A stretch of 60,926 nucleotides of DNA from the NCBI GenBank assembly GCA_009773515.1, contig WSXX01000029.1:1-60926 (forward strand). The letters run 5' to 3'. The first letter of the stretch is position 1. Each line of letters begins with the position of its first letter. A program made the translations under genes and the position numbers. Below, in pieces: positions 33,153 to 42,566 of this stretch. Origin of the DNA: Bacteroidota bacterium (lineage in GTDB: Bacteria; Bacteroidota; Bacteroidia; Bacteroidales; Lentimicrobiaceae). The notes below the pieces were generated by a model that worked only from the letters and a program-made list of their open reading frames with translations, made no database searches and was not told where the DNA came from.

Positions 33153-35612
33153 TTACCAGGTGATCTCCAACTTGTTTGTGTTTAAGGGCAGTTCAAGTTT
33201 TAAGGCTTCGAAGGTTTTGTGCTGACTGTCAAAATAGTGTGGATTTGCAGTATCAAGGGCATTCAGAAAATCAATGGTTTTAGATTTTGCAATTTCTGCT
33301 TTTCCATTGATTTTAAAAGAAGTAGCCTTATCGAAGCCATGTAATATCACTTCCAGTCTGGTGAATTTTGAAGAAAATGACCCATCGGCTTTACCAACGA
33401 TCAGTTTTTTGCCGGCACCGTCAAAGTTAATTGTGCGCCTGTAAAAATTGCCGGCCTCATAATTGTATGAAACGCCATCATCTTCATAATAAACAAATTC
33501 CGAATTTTCTGAACCGTTAAAAACATGCAGATAAAGTGTTCCTCCGGCATTGTCGGCGGTACTTTGCAAAGCATTCTGCATGGGAATGACTGTGCTGCCT
33601 TTGATGTAAAGCGGCAGCAAATGCATAGGTGATTCAGCAACTATTTCAGAATTGCCTTCAAATTTTTGTCCGTTATGAAAGTTATACCATTCGCCGGCCG
33701 GAAGATAAACCTTCACCAGATCGCGGGTGCTTTCAACAGGAGCCACCAGAATTGATGGTCCGAACATATACTGGTTCTGATAAATGAAATGGTAAATCTT
33801 TTCATCAAAGGTATAGTCGATAGCCAGGCTTCTGGAAACAGGCATTCCGGTTTCAACCGATTCATGAAAAGCGGAATATATGTAAGGCATCAGTTTGTAC
33901 CTCAGTGTGATATAGTTTCGCGAAATGTTTTCGACAGTTTCGCCAAACGACCATGGCTCAGCTTGCCGTGTGTCGTGATGGGTATGACTTCGGAAGAATG
34001 GAGTAAATGCGCCCACACCTATCCAGCGGGCAAACAGAGCAGGGGAGGGGTCTTTGCTGAAACCGCCCACATCAACTCCCGTAAAAGCTATCCCGCTCAG
34101 GCCGATGCTGTTCACCAATCGGCAGCCAAGCATCATGTGTTCATCGGTGGCCTGATTATCGCCTGTCCACAAGGCTGTGTATCGCTGCAGTCCTGCATAA
34201 CCGGCGCGGGTAATATTCAGCGGCCGCTGGTTATTCATCAGCTTTCGGGTGCCTTCAAATGTGCTTTTCGCCATCAGCATTCCGTAAACGTTTTTTGCTT
34301 CGCGATAGCTGGTTTTCTGTCCTTCCCAGTCAAATTCAACCAGATGTGGCGTGTAACCATTTCCCCAGGAAGCAATTTCGTTCATATCGTTCCAGAATCC
34401 AGTTACGCCATCGTTCACTAATCCCTGAAATTTCTGTCCCCACCACTCACGTGCTGCGGGTTTGGTAAAGTCAGGAAAATGGCACCAGCCCGGCCATACC
34501 TGCGCGGTATAAACTTCGCCGTCAGGATATTTGGCAAAGACATCTTTTTTCAGGCCATCCTCATAAGCGTCGTAGCCTTTTTCAACCTTTATGCCCGGAT
34601 CTACAATCAGGGTGGTGTGAATGTTCATGTTTTTCAGATCAGCAAGCAGTTTTTGAGGGTTGCTGAAACGGGTTGGATGCCAGGTGAAGATTTTATAAGC
34701 ATCCATGTGATGGATATCAAGATACATTACATCAAGCGGTATTTTGCGGTCACGAAAATTCTGAGCTATGCTTAAAACTTCAGAATCAGGGAAATAGCTC
34801 CACCGGCATTGCTGATATCCCAAAGCCCAGATCGGAGGCATGGTCATGCGGCCGGTCAGGTTTGTATATTGCCTGATGATGCCTGCAATTGTTGGTGCAT
34901 GCATGAAATAGTAGTCCATTTCGCCATCATCGGCACTGAATGAGCTGAACCTGTCGTTACTGGCACCAAAATTAAACCTGCTGCGGTGCGTGTTATCCAT
35001 AAAAATACCATAAGCAAGTCCGCTGTGAATTCCCATGTAAAATGGAATGGTTACATAAAGCGGATCATCATTCGGACCATACCGCGGATTGTCGGTATTC
35101 CAGTTATCATACGCTGAACCCCGGCGGTCGAGATTTCCGGTTTTTTCGCCCAAGCCAATAAATCTTTCATCGCTGATCAGCTTTTTGTAGGTGGTGACTT
35201 CCGTTCCCAGCCATGAAGTGCCAAACGATTTATCATCAGCACTTAACAGACGGCCGTCAGAAGTGTAAAAGCTGAATCTTACCGGTTTCCGGTCAATCAC
35301 AAGCCTGAGCTGCTCAGTCTCTACAATCAGTTGTTCAGCTGTTTCAGTGACTTTGGGCTGGAGATTTTCGGGAGAAGCAACTACAGCATAAGAAAAATCT
35401 TTCCTGAAAACCTCTTTTACAATCCTTACCCTTGCTATTCCGGGTTCGTAAAAAGTGACTTCAGCTTTCCCGAAATCTGTATTTATGCTGATAGCCTGAT
35501 TTCTGACTTCGAATGAAGTCATATTTCCGAGGCTTTGGTTTCTATTGCTTTGTGCAATTACAGAGTTCATAAGCAGAACTGCGATTAACAGGGTAAAAAA
35601 TGTCTTTTTCAT
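33153..35612 (-). CDS. GH31 alpha-glucosidase, exported
   Basis: An 819-aa glycoside hydrolase of family 31, starting at the ATG at 35612 because the frame from 35684 places 24 extra residues before a good signal peptide (M-K-K-T-F-F-T-L-L-I-A-V-L, cut after I-A-Q). Galactose-mutarotase-like N-terminal domain, then the barrel with the nucleophile Asp409 in W-N-D-M-N-E and the acid/base Asp in W-T-G-D-N, then beta domains including a DUF5110-like end. It should release glucose from non-reducing ends of alpha-glucosides in the periplasm or at the cell surface. Next to it on the same strand is a GH13 lipoprotein (76-bp gap). Confidence 0.92.
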   Translation of the reverse strand: MKKTFFTLLIAVLLMNSVIAQSNRNQSLGNMTSFEVRNQAISINTDFGKAEVTFYEPGIARVRIVKEVFRKDFSYAVVASPENLQPKVTETAEQLIVETEQLRLVIDRKPVRFSFYTSDGRLLSADDKSFGTSWLGTEVTTYKKLISDERFIGLGEKTGNLDRRGSAYDNWNTDNPRYGPNDDPLYVTIPFYMGIHSGLAYGIFMDNTHRSRFNFGASNDRFSSFSADDGEMDYYFMHAPTIAGIIRQYTNLTGRMTMPPIWALGYQQCRWSYFPDSEVLSIAQNFRDRKIPLDVMYLDIHHMDAYKIFTWHPTRFSNPQKLLADLKNMNIHTTLIVDPGIKVEKGYDAYEDGLKKDVFAKYPDGEVYTAQVWPGWCHFPDFTKPAAREWWGQKFQGLVNDGVTGFWNDMNEIASWGNGYTPHLVEFDWEGQKTSYREAKNVYGMLMAKSTFEGTRKLMNNQRPLNITRAGYAGLQRYTALWTGDNQATDEHMMLGCRLVNSIGLSGIAFTGVDVGGFSKDPSPALFARWIGVGAFTPFFRSHTHHDTRQAEPWSFGETVENISRNYITLRYKLMPYIYSAFHESVETGMPVSRSLAIDYTFDEKIYHFIYQNQYMFGPSILVAPVESTRDLVKVYLPAGEWYNFHNGQKFEGNSEIVAESPMHLLPLYIKGSTVIPMQNALQSTADNAGGTLYLHVFNGSENSEFVYYEDDGVSYNYEAGNFYRRTINFDGAGKKLIVGKADGSFSSKFTRLEVILHGFDKATSFKINGKAEIAKSKTIDFLNALDTANPHYFDSQHKTFEALKLELPLNTNKLEITW

Positions 35613-35687
35613 TATTAACTGATGAGTGTTTATGAAAAATGCCGGGTTCATCAATGCAGATATACCCGGCATTCGGTTTTTCAAAAA

Positions 35688-37061
35688 TTACTTGAAATAT
35701 ACTTCGTAACCCCAGGCAGGTAGTTCTATGGTTGTATTTTCAGGAAATACACAATTGTCGTTTGAGAAGAGTTCTGTGTATTCTCCAACATATTCGCTGC
35801 CGCTGAGTGTAATGCTGATGCGTTCCGGACTCAGATTGACGATTGTAAGTACTTTGCTGTCATCTTTTTCGCGGATAAAGGCAAATACTTTTTCATTTTC
35901 ATTGGTGTTTAATCTTTTCCATGATCCACCCCATGGTCCGTTGAATAATGCAGGTGTCGTCTTTTTCAGATCAAGAAGTGCTTTGTAGAACGAAGTCATT
36001 TCGTACTCACCCCAGTTAACTGCATCTTTTTCGAAGAATTCAAGCCGTTTGTTGAGGCCTGATTCCTGTCCGGTGTAAATCAATGGCATTCCGGGTACAG
36101 TTGCTGTTAGTACATAAAATGCCTTCACTCCATCGCCCAATCTTTCAAATTCGGTGCCGTTCCATGAATTTTCGTCGTGGTTGGTGATAAAATACATCCG
36201 GTAAGCTCCTTCAGGATATAGGGTATCATTCTTTTTCAGATAGGTTTCAATATCATTGGCATTGGCTTCTCCTTTGGCTATCTTGTTTTTGATGTTATGA
36301 AACTCCCATCCATAAGTCATTTCAAAAGCTGAGTGAAGCCATGGTTTTTCACCTTCGGCAAGCATAAAAACAGGTTTTATGGCATCAAGTTCGGTTCGGG
36401 TTCTGTTCCAGAATTCAGCAGGAACCAGTTCAGCTACATCGCAGCGGTATCCGTCAATGTCGAATTCCTGCACCCAGTATTTCATCGCACCAAGCATATA
36501 ATCGGCCATTTCTGTGTTTTCATAGGTAAAAGCCACAACATCTGTCCAGTCGTAAGGCGAAACCATTTTTCCCAGCGAATCTTTCTGATAGAAATCAGGT
36601 TTTTCGGTTACCAGTGCATTATCCCAGGCTGAATGGTTGGCAACCCAGTCAAGTATCACATACATTCCAAGTTCGTGGGCTTTTTTTACGAATCTTTTAA
36701 AATCCTCTGCTGTGCCAAATTCAGGGTTTATGGCTTTGTAATCCTTGATGGAGTAGTAACTGCCAAGTGTGCCTTTGCGGTTGAGCTCACCAATAGTCTG
36801 AATGGGCATCAGCCACAGAATATCGGTTCCCAGTTCTTTCAGGCGGGGGAGTTGTGCTTCAACGGCTGCGAATGTTCCTTCTTCGGAGAACTGCCTTACA
36901 TTGACTTCATAAATACTCAGGTTTTTGCTCCATTCAACTTGTTTAACCTGTGCAGGAACAGCTTCCTGAGTTTTTTCGCTTTTCGGGGATTTGCATGAAG
37001 TGATCATTAATCCGGCAAGAATCGCGGTAATCGCCGGAAAAAGAATGTTTTTGAATCTCAT
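35688..37061 (-). CDS. GH13 alpha-amylase-type lipoprotein
   Basis: A 457-aa family 13 enzyme, started at the ATG at 37061 (the frame opens at 37103). Signal peptide with lipobox M-I-T-S-C, so a lipoprotein. GH13 regions: V-I-L-D-W-V-A-N-H (region I), G-Y-R-C-D-V-A-E-L with the nucleophile Asp (II), F-M-L-A-E-G-E with the acid/base Glu (III), I-T-N-H-D-E-N-S-W with the transition-state Asp (IV). All catalytic residues are present. It should cut alpha-1,4 glucans. A close but signal-less relative lies at 54725-56014. Likely in one operon with the GH31 gene. Confidence 0.92.
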   Translation of the reverse strand: MRFKNILFPAITAILAGLMITSCKSPKSEKTQEAVPAQVKQVEWSKNLSIYEVNVRQFSEEGTFAAVEAQLPRLKELGTDILWLMPIQTIGELNRKGTLGSYYSIKDYKAINPEFGTAEDFKRFVKKAHELGMYVILDWVANHSAWDNALVTEKPDFYQKDSLGKMVSPYDWTDVVAFTYENTEMADYMLGAMKYWVQEFDIDGYRCDVAELVPAEFWNRTRTELDAIKPVFMLAEGEKPWLHSAFEMTYGWEFHNIKNKIAKGEANANDIETYLKKNDTLYPEGAYRMYFITNHDENSWNGTEFERLGDGVKAFYVLTATVPGMPLIYTGQESGLNKRLEFFEKDAVNWGEYEMTSFYKALLDLKKTTPALFNGPWGGSWKRLNTNENEKVFAFIREKDDSKVLTIVNLSPERISITLSGSEYVGEYTELFSNDNCVFPENTTIELPAWGYEVYFK

Positions 37062-37134
37062 ATTTTTTGAATTATGGTTTGTAATCAGCTTGTGTGTGCA
37101 CAATACAAAGATAAGAATTCCGGTATAATATATT

Positions 37135-37741
37135 AATGTCGTTTAGGTAAGACCTATGATGGAATGTAAAATGAAAAAGTGCCTTTCGTTCCGATAGCTA
37201 TCGGAACCGCTACCAATGACAGATTGTTCGTTTTGTCCTTCGACTCCCGAAAGGGAGAAAACAATGAAGGCTGAGCGGCATTTAGCTTCGCTGAGCTCCC
37301 TTCGGTCGGTTGCAATGCCGCTCTGAACACTGGATAATTTGCAATTATCCAAATAAGCGACTTAAGGAATGAATCAGTCGGGCATATATATTGAATTACA
37401 AATTCAATGATGTTCAAAGCGGCATTGCAAATGCCGCTTAGCCGGGCACGTGCGGGACTCAGGAGGACATCGTATAGAATTGATAATTAGTGCATTAAAA
37501 TGATGCAGTGTACACTATAAACGAATGTCACACTGAGCAGCCAGCCCTGAGCCAGTCGAAGGGGAGTCGAAGTGTTTTTGATACAGTTTCTACCTGTCAT
37601 CTCCCCATTATGCTCATTTTTTTTTGAGTTACAACTCAGGCTGACTGTCAGTCTGAGCCTGCCTGCTGCGCAGTCAGGCAGGCGAAGTAGAAGACCAATG
37701 CCGCTGAAATCAGGTGCAACGCAATCACAGCTAAATAACGC
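37135..37741. repeat. Composite repeat block: MITE-like end plus composite repeat
   Basis: No gene in this 600-bp stretch. The left end AATGTCGTTTAGGTAAG (37135-37151) is a MITE terminal repeat; TCCGATAGCTATCGGA is at 37190-37205; the composite repeat (TTTAGCTTCGCTGAG, GGCATTGCAAATGCCGCTTA) fills about 37260-37446 in the orientation opposite to the copy at 15998; a degraded CTGAGC...GAGTCGAAG core lies near 37535-37575. The right MITE end is not recognisable. The block looks like repeats inserted into one another. Confidence 0.65.
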
Positions 37742-37777
37742 AAAAAAAAAGCCACCCGACAGGATGGCTTTTTTCAG
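37742..37777 (-). terminator. Terminator of the M16 gene pair
   Basis: AAAAAAGCCA...CC and GGATGGCTTTTTT form an interrupted stem with T runs on both strands, just downstream of the minus-strand M16 gene stop. Confidence 0.6.
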
Positions 37778-37789
37778 GTTTCAGATCAA

Positions 37790-39895
37790 CTAGTTTATAA
37801 CAAACAGCTCATCTTTTAATTTTGAATTTATTTTTACAGTAAGCACTTTCATGTCAATGGTTTGAGGACCCATTTGCTGACTGACTGCATAAGGAAATTT
37901 CACACCCTCAACTTCGCGGTAATCAGAGAATGTGGCAACGCCCTGATCTCCGATTTCCTTGACTTTAAGTCCGGTTTTAACATCTATAAACTGTGTGGTT
38001 TGTTTTCCTGAAGGATAGGTAAGAACCAGACGATAGGCATCAGATCCATCAACCTCTTCAATGCCATCGAGTGCAAGCAGAACGCCAAGTTGTGTATAGA
38101 AAAGTTCAACATTGATTGTGGCTTCTACTTTCATGTCTTCGAGTTCTTTGCCTTCAAGGGTTTTATTTTCGCCACCCATTGGAGAAACCAGTTTTGCAGT
38201 TGTGCCGTCAAAAACCATTTTCTGGAAAACCATTTCGCCGGAGCCAACCTTCATCATATACAAGTTCGGGGCTTTGCGGTAAAAATCAAATCCTATGGTC
38301 ATTCCCTGCATCGAAGTTGTGGCCATCATAGTCATATCTTTGACTTTTCTGAGGGCTTTTTCTCCACCTATAGCATTGACGTACATCAGATTAACCGATT
38401 CAGCAGTTATGCCTTCAGGAACTGGTTTTACTTTTTTATTTGGATCATACTCTTTACCTTCAAAATCAAAGTATTTAATGGATTTTCCACCCGTAAACTG
38501 CATCAGACGCGGGGCAATGTCAGCAGCTTTACCAACAGCAATAATGTAAGTATTTTCAGGTTTAATGTATTTTTGTGCCATTGCCTTAACATCTTCAGCA
38601 CTTACTGCTGAGAGGTTTTTCATGTAGTTGGCATAATAATCAGCATCAAGTCCGAAACGTGCAGTTGTGATGGCAAAATTGGCAATCGTCTGAGGATTTT
38701 CGAGCGAAAGCGCAAAATTTCCGTTCAGGTAATTTTTTGCCAGACTAAGTTCGTCAGCCGGAACAAGTTCTTCGCGTAACCTGCGCATTTCATTAAAAAT
38801 TTCATTGATTGCGCTGTCAGTAACAGAGTTTCTGATTTCAGTATTCACCATAAATCTACCGGTGAGTTTATCAGACATAAGCTGAGAATAAGCTCCGTAA
38901 GTATAGGCTTTATCTTCGCGCAGGTTGTTGAAAAGCCTGAATGTTCCGCCACCCAGTATGGTATTCATTACCCGGGCTTTGATGGCCTCTTCTGAACCGG
39001 TTTTCAGGTCAACCGGATAACCAATCCGCAGGGCTGATTGCACTGCATCGGGGCGGTCAACTATGGCTACCACATTCGAAGCAGGTGCTTTCGGGCTTTC
39101 GGGCTGGTAATTCATAACTTCGCCTTTTTGCCAGTTGCCAAGATATTTTTCAACCAGCGTGCGGGCTTCAGCAGTTGTAATATCGCCAACAATGGCAAGA
39201 TAGCCAATGTTTGGCTTGAAGAATGCCTGATAAAATGCCTGGCAATGTTCGGTAGAAATCTTTTCAATCGACTTTTCAGTCATTGATTCACCGTAAGGAT
39301 GTGTTGCTCCGTAAACCAACTGTTTGCTGATCCTGTCGCTTATCGCTGACGGATCGTTTTGTGCAGCTTTTAATCCTGAGATGGCCTGCGTTTTTAATTT
39401 GTCGAGTTCTTCAACTTTGAATGACGGGTTTAAAACCACATCAGCCATAAGCGACAAGAGTTTTTCGGTGTGCTTTTTCAGCGACGAGGCATAAGCACCG
39501 GTTGATGAAGTGCTAAGACTTGCGCCAATAAAATCCACTTCTTCATCAAGCTGATCTTTCGAAAGATTTTTAGTTCCAGTGCGAAGCAATTGTCCTGTAA
39601 AATCAGCCATGCCTGCCATTTCTCCTTCAGGAACTGAATTGTAGTCGAGCAACAACGAAAATGAAACCCTTGGAATTTTGTGATTTTCTACCACAAAAAC
39701 TTTCAGGCCGTTTTCCAGCTCAAAGCTTTCATATTTGCCTATATTGATTAAAGGAGCGGGTGCTGCTTCAGGCCTGATACTGCGGTCGAGCTTTTGTATG
39801 GTAGTTTTTGATTTTGTGCTTTTGGTTTGTGCCTGAAGTACACTGGGCATAGCCAACAAAGCAGCTGCAATGGTAATAATGATTATTTTTTTCAT
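37790..39895 (-). CDS. M16 peptidase-like protein, non-catalytic partner
   Basis: A 701-aa exported protein (signal peptide cut after V-L-Q-A-Q) with the M16 (pitrilysin/insulinase) fold twice (about 50-260 and 270-480) and an extra C-terminal domain of about 200 residues. The place of the zinc motif H-x-x-E-H reads A-D-F-T-G-Q-L-L-R-T, so it cannot hold the metal. In M16B peptidases a zinc-free subunit pairs with an active one; the active one is the next gene upstream, 18 bp away. Role likely in breaking down peptides in the periplasm. Confidence 0.88.
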   Translation of the reverse strand: MKKIIIITIAAALLAMPSVLQAQTKSTKSKTTIQKLDRSIRPEAAPAPLINIGKYESFELENGLKVFVVENHKIPRVSFSLLLDYNSVPEGEMAGMADFTGQLLRTGTKNLSKDQLDEEVDFIGASLSTSSTGAYASSLKKHTEKLLSLMADVVLNPSFKVEELDKLKTQAISGLKAAQNDPSAISDRISKQLVYGATHPYGESMTEKSIEKISTEHCQAFYQAFFKPNIGYLAIVGDITTAEARTLVEKYLGNWQKGEVMNYQPESPKAPASNVVAIVDRPDAVQSALRIGYPVDLKTGSEEAIKARVMNTILGGGTFRLFNNLREDKAYTYGAYSQLMSDKLTGRFMVNTEIRNSVTDSAINEIFNEMRRLREELVPADELSLAKNYLNGNFALSLENPQTIANFAITTARFGLDADYYANYMKNLSAVSAEDVKAMAQKYIKPENTYIIAVGKAADIAPRLMQFTGGKSIKYFDFEGKEYDPNKKVKPVPEGITAESVNLMYVNAIGGEKALRKVKDMTMMATTSMQGMTIGFDFYRKAPNLYMMKVGSGEMVFQKMVFDGTTAKLVSPMGGENKTLEGKELEDMKVEATINVELFYTQLGVLLALDGIEEVDGSDAYRLVLTYPSGKQTTQFIDVKTGLKVKEIGDQGVATFSDYREVEGVKFPYAVSQQMGPQTIDMKVLTVKINSKLKDELFVIN

Positions 39896-39913
39896 GATAA
39901 TTTCCTCCTTATC

Positions 39914-41239
39914 TTACAGGGTTTGTTTGGGCAGAAAGTAAAGTACAACCCTGTTTTCTTTGGTTAGATATTGTTTGGCAACCCGCTTGATATCGGCTTT
40001 TGTTACAGCCATATATCTGTCAATTTCAGTGTTGATAAGGTTGGCATCTCCAAAGTACATGTGGTAGTCAGAAAGGCTTTCGGCAATCCCGGCCATTGTT
40101 GAATTGCTGCTGATAAAATCGTTTTCCATTTTATTGCGAAGCTTTTCAAATTCGCGGTCTGTGAGTTCTTCATTCTGAGTTCTCAGAATCTCCTCATCAA
40201 TTGACTTCTCCAGATCTTCAGGGGTTATACCTGAATTTACAATACCAAATACCAGAAATAGTCCCGGATCTTCAAGCGCAAACGGAAACGCACCGACAAA
40301 CATGGCTTTCTGCTGTTTGTCAACAATGGCTTTATTCATTCGTGAACTTTCTCCATCGCTCAAGAGCGTAGTGAGCATGCTGAGTGCATAATAGTCAGGA
40401 GTTCCTTTTGCAGGAATATGATAAGCCTGAATTACAGCAGGAAGCTGAATGTTGTCGAAAACGGTATCTCTGACTTCGGCAGTTTTAACAGGTTCAACAA
40501 TTGATGGGCGATAAATAGGCTTGGTTCCGCGTGGAATATCACCAAAGTACTTCTGAACCAATTGTTTGGTTTGCTCAATGTTGATGTCGCCGGCAATGGA
40601 TAAAGTTGCATTGTTTGGAACATAAAAAATGGAATGAAACTCCATAAATTCTTCGAGTGTTGCATTGTTGATGGATTCAGCAGATCCGATCGGCATCCAG
40701 CGGTAAGGATGATCGGTATAGGCCGAACTGAATGTTTTTTCCATCAGGGTGCCGTAAGGGCGGTTGTCGTATGATTGTTTGCGCTCTTCTTTTACCACAC
40801 TGCGCTGGGTTTCAACGCCGAGGCTGTCGATACGTAAATGCACCAGTCTTTCTGATTCCATCCACAACCCCAGTTCAAGCTGATTTGAAGGCAGCAAAAG
40901 GTAGTAGAATGTGCGGTCGAAGCTGGTGTTGGCATTTAAAGCTGCGCCTGCATTCATGGCGATTTTGTCAAATTCACCGCGTTCAATGTTCTGACTGCCT
41001 TCAAACATAAGATGTTCGAAAAAATGAGCAAATCCGGTACGTTCAGGATTTTCATTTTTTGATCCTACATGATACGAAATCGTGACAGCGACAATAGGAG
41101 TTGAGTTATCCTGATGCAGAATAACATGCAGCCCATTGTCCAGATCATACTCCGTAAAGCTGATCTTGTTCTGGGCACCGGCAAACAATGTTGCCAGCAT
41201 ACTCAATACCAGTAAACTGGTTTTAAGATGAAAATTCAT
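39914..41239 (-). CDS. M16 zinc peptidase, catalytic subunit
   Basis: A 441-aa exported peptidase (signal peptide cut after F-A-G-A-Q). It carries the inverted zinc motif H-F-F-E-H-L-M-F (about 68-75) and the distal Glu in V-V-K-E-E-R, as in active M16 enzymes. Two M16 domains. Together with the following zinc-free partner it should form an M16B heterodimer that degrades peptides in the periplasm. Confidence 0.92.
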   Translation of the reverse strand: MNFHLKTSLLVLSMLATLFAGAQNKISFTEYDLDNGLHVILHQDNSTPIVAVTISYHVGSKNENPERTGFAHFFEHLMFEGSQNIERGEFDKIAMNAGAALNANTSFDRTFYYLLLPSNQLELGLWMESERLVHLRIDSLGVETQRSVVKEERKQSYDNRPYGTLMEKTFSSAYTDHPYRWMPIGSAESINNATLEEFMEFHSIFYVPNNATLSIAGDINIEQTKQLVQKYFGDIPRGTKPIYRPSIVEPVKTAEVRDTVFDNIQLPAVIQAYHIPAKGTPDYYALSMLTTLLSDGESSRMNKAIVDKQQKAMFVGAFPFALEDPGLFLVFGIVNSGITPEDLEKSIDEEILRTQNEELTDREFEKLRNKMENDFISSNSTMAGIAESLSDYHMYFGDANLINTEIDRYMAVTKADIKRVAKQYLTKENRVVLYFLPKQTL

Positions 41240-41261
41240 GATTGATGATTTAGGGTTTAAT

Positions 41262-41924
41262 TTATTGGTTTAAAATATTGGATATTTCGTTCAGGTTGAT
41301 TTCAGTAAAATCTGAAATGACTTTATGAGCTTCAGTAAGTTCAGCTCTGTGATGGGTAGTAGCAACGCCAACAACTTTCATGCAGGCTTTCAGGGCGGCA
41401 TCAATTCCTTTTAATGTATCCTCAAATACAATGCACTGCTGAGGGGCAATTGACAGCAATTCTGCAGCTTTCAGGAATACTTCGGGATCGGGCTTGCCTT
41501 TGCTTACCATTGAAGCATCGGCAATGGCAGAAAAATAGCCTTCCAGCCCTGTTTCAGAAAGAATAAAGTCAACATTGGCTCTTTCAGCAGATGTTGCGAT
41601 TGCAATTGGAATTTCTTTCTCTTTAAGCTCCTGCAGAAAATCTTTCAACCCGGGAAGAAGTTGAACGTTATCCTGATAAAGATATCTGTAAATCAGTTCT
41701 TTTTCAGTGGAATGAGCTGCAATGGTTTCAGCAGGCAACTCTTTTTTGAAGATATAGGAAAGATGGTCGGCATTGGAGCCGCCAAAAACATGTTCAAGAA
41801 AATCATCAGCAGAAATACTTTTTTTGTGCCGCTGACAAAATTTTTCCCAGGCCATCAGATGATACCGGAAGTTATCGACCAGTACACCATCCATATCAAA
41901 GATTACAGCAATTCTTTCAGCCAT
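41262..41924 (-). CDS. HAD phosphatase, beta-phosphoglucomutase-like
   Basis: A 220-aa HAD hydrolase of the beta-phosphoglucomutase-like subgroup: V-I-F-D-M-D-G-V-L-V-D (motif I with the nucleophile Asp and its +2 Asp), A-T-S-A-E motif II, K-G-K-P-D-P-E motif III and F-E-D-T-L-K-G-I motif IV. It may convert beta-glucose 1-phosphate to glucose 6-phosphate or remove phosphate from a sugar. The ATG at 41924 is preferred over the GTG one codon earlier; it overlaps the stop of methylglyoxal synthase by one base (TGATG), so the two are translated together. Confidence 0.82.
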   Translation of the reverse strand: MAERIAVIFDMDGVLVDNFRYHLMAWEKFCQRHKKSISADDFLEHVFGGSNADHLSYIFKKELPAETIAAHSTEKELIYRYLYQDNVQLLPGLKDFLQELKEKEIPIAIATSAERANVDFILSETGLEGYFSAIADASMVSKGKPDPEVFLKAAELLSIAPQQCIVFEDTLKGIDAALKACMKVVGVATTHHRAELTEAHKVISDFTEINLNEISNILNQ

Positions 41925-42394
41925 CACATTTTAACTTCTCTGTTGATATATGAACTGTAATCTTTCACTTTCTGATGATATTCTTCATTAAAAAGATGTG
42001 AAGAAATCAGAAAATCAGCGGTTGATCTGTTACAGGCAGTAGGGACATTATAAAGTACAGTAATTCTGAGCAGTGCTTTTACATCCACATCATGGGGTTG
42101 TGGCTGCATAGGATCCCAGAAAAAAATCATCAGATCTATCTCACCTTCAACAATTAAAGCGCCTAATTGCTGATCGCCTCCAAGCGGACCGGATTTTAAT
42201 TTTCTGACTTCAAATTTGCTGAAGTCTTCCGGATCAAGTGAGAACCGGAGTTGTTGCTCAATTAATTTTCCGGTTGTTCCTGTGCAGATAATCTGATGTT
42301 CGCGAAGCTTAATCGCATTAAATTCAACCCATTCAGTAAGATCCTGTTTACGGTTGTCATGTGCGACAAGGGCAATTCTTTTTCTTTTATCCAT
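41924..42394 (-). CDS. mgsA: Methylglyoxal synthase
   Basis: A 156-aa enzyme that turns dihydroxyacetone phosphate into methylglyoxal and phosphate, a bypass when sugar phosphates build up. Family phrases are complete: A-L-V-A-H-D-N-R-K, L-K-S-G-P-L-G-G-D-Q-Q, F-F-W-D-P-M, P-H-D-V-D-V-K-A-L-L-R (catalytic Asp and the His) and P-T-A-C-N-R-S-T-A-D-F. Divergent from phosphofructokinase and coupled to a sugar-phosphate HAD, which fits a role in balancing upper glycolysis. Confidence 0.95.
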   Translation of the reverse strand: MDKRKRIALVAHDNRKQDLTEWVEFNAIKLREHQIICTGTTGKLIEQQLRFSLDPEDFSKFEVRKLKSGPLGGDQQLGALIVEGEIDLMIFFWDPMQPQPHDVDVKALLRITVLYNVPTACNRSTADFLISSHLFNEEYHQKVKDYSSYINREVKM

Positions 42395-42411
42395 ATTTTG
42401 AAAAATATTGG

Positions 42412-42419
42412 CAAAATTA
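42412..42419 (-). promoter_or_regulatory. Possible -7 element of the mgsA unit
   Basis: TAATTTTG on the minus strand, about 20 bp ahead of mgsA. No good -33 match at the usual distance. Confidence 0.35.
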
Positions 42420-42497
42420 ATAAAAGATAAAAGGGGTTACCCATAAAAGTGTAATAAATCCAATATGTTTGTCAGTTTATCCCTTTTTTATTTTTTG

Positions 42498-42505
42498 TAT
42501 CTTTG
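42498..42505 (+). promoter_or_regulatory. -7 element (TATCTTTG) of pfkA
   Basis: TATCTTTG fits the Bacteroidota -7 box and lies about 60 bp before the gene. TTTG at 42468-42471 is too far for the standard spacing; the AGTTTAT near 42474 may act as the upstream box. Confidence 0.5.
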
Positions 42506-42566
42506 CACCGTTTTTTAAAAACAAGATCTAAAAGACCTAAGTTATTCAAATTAAAGCAAAAACTTG

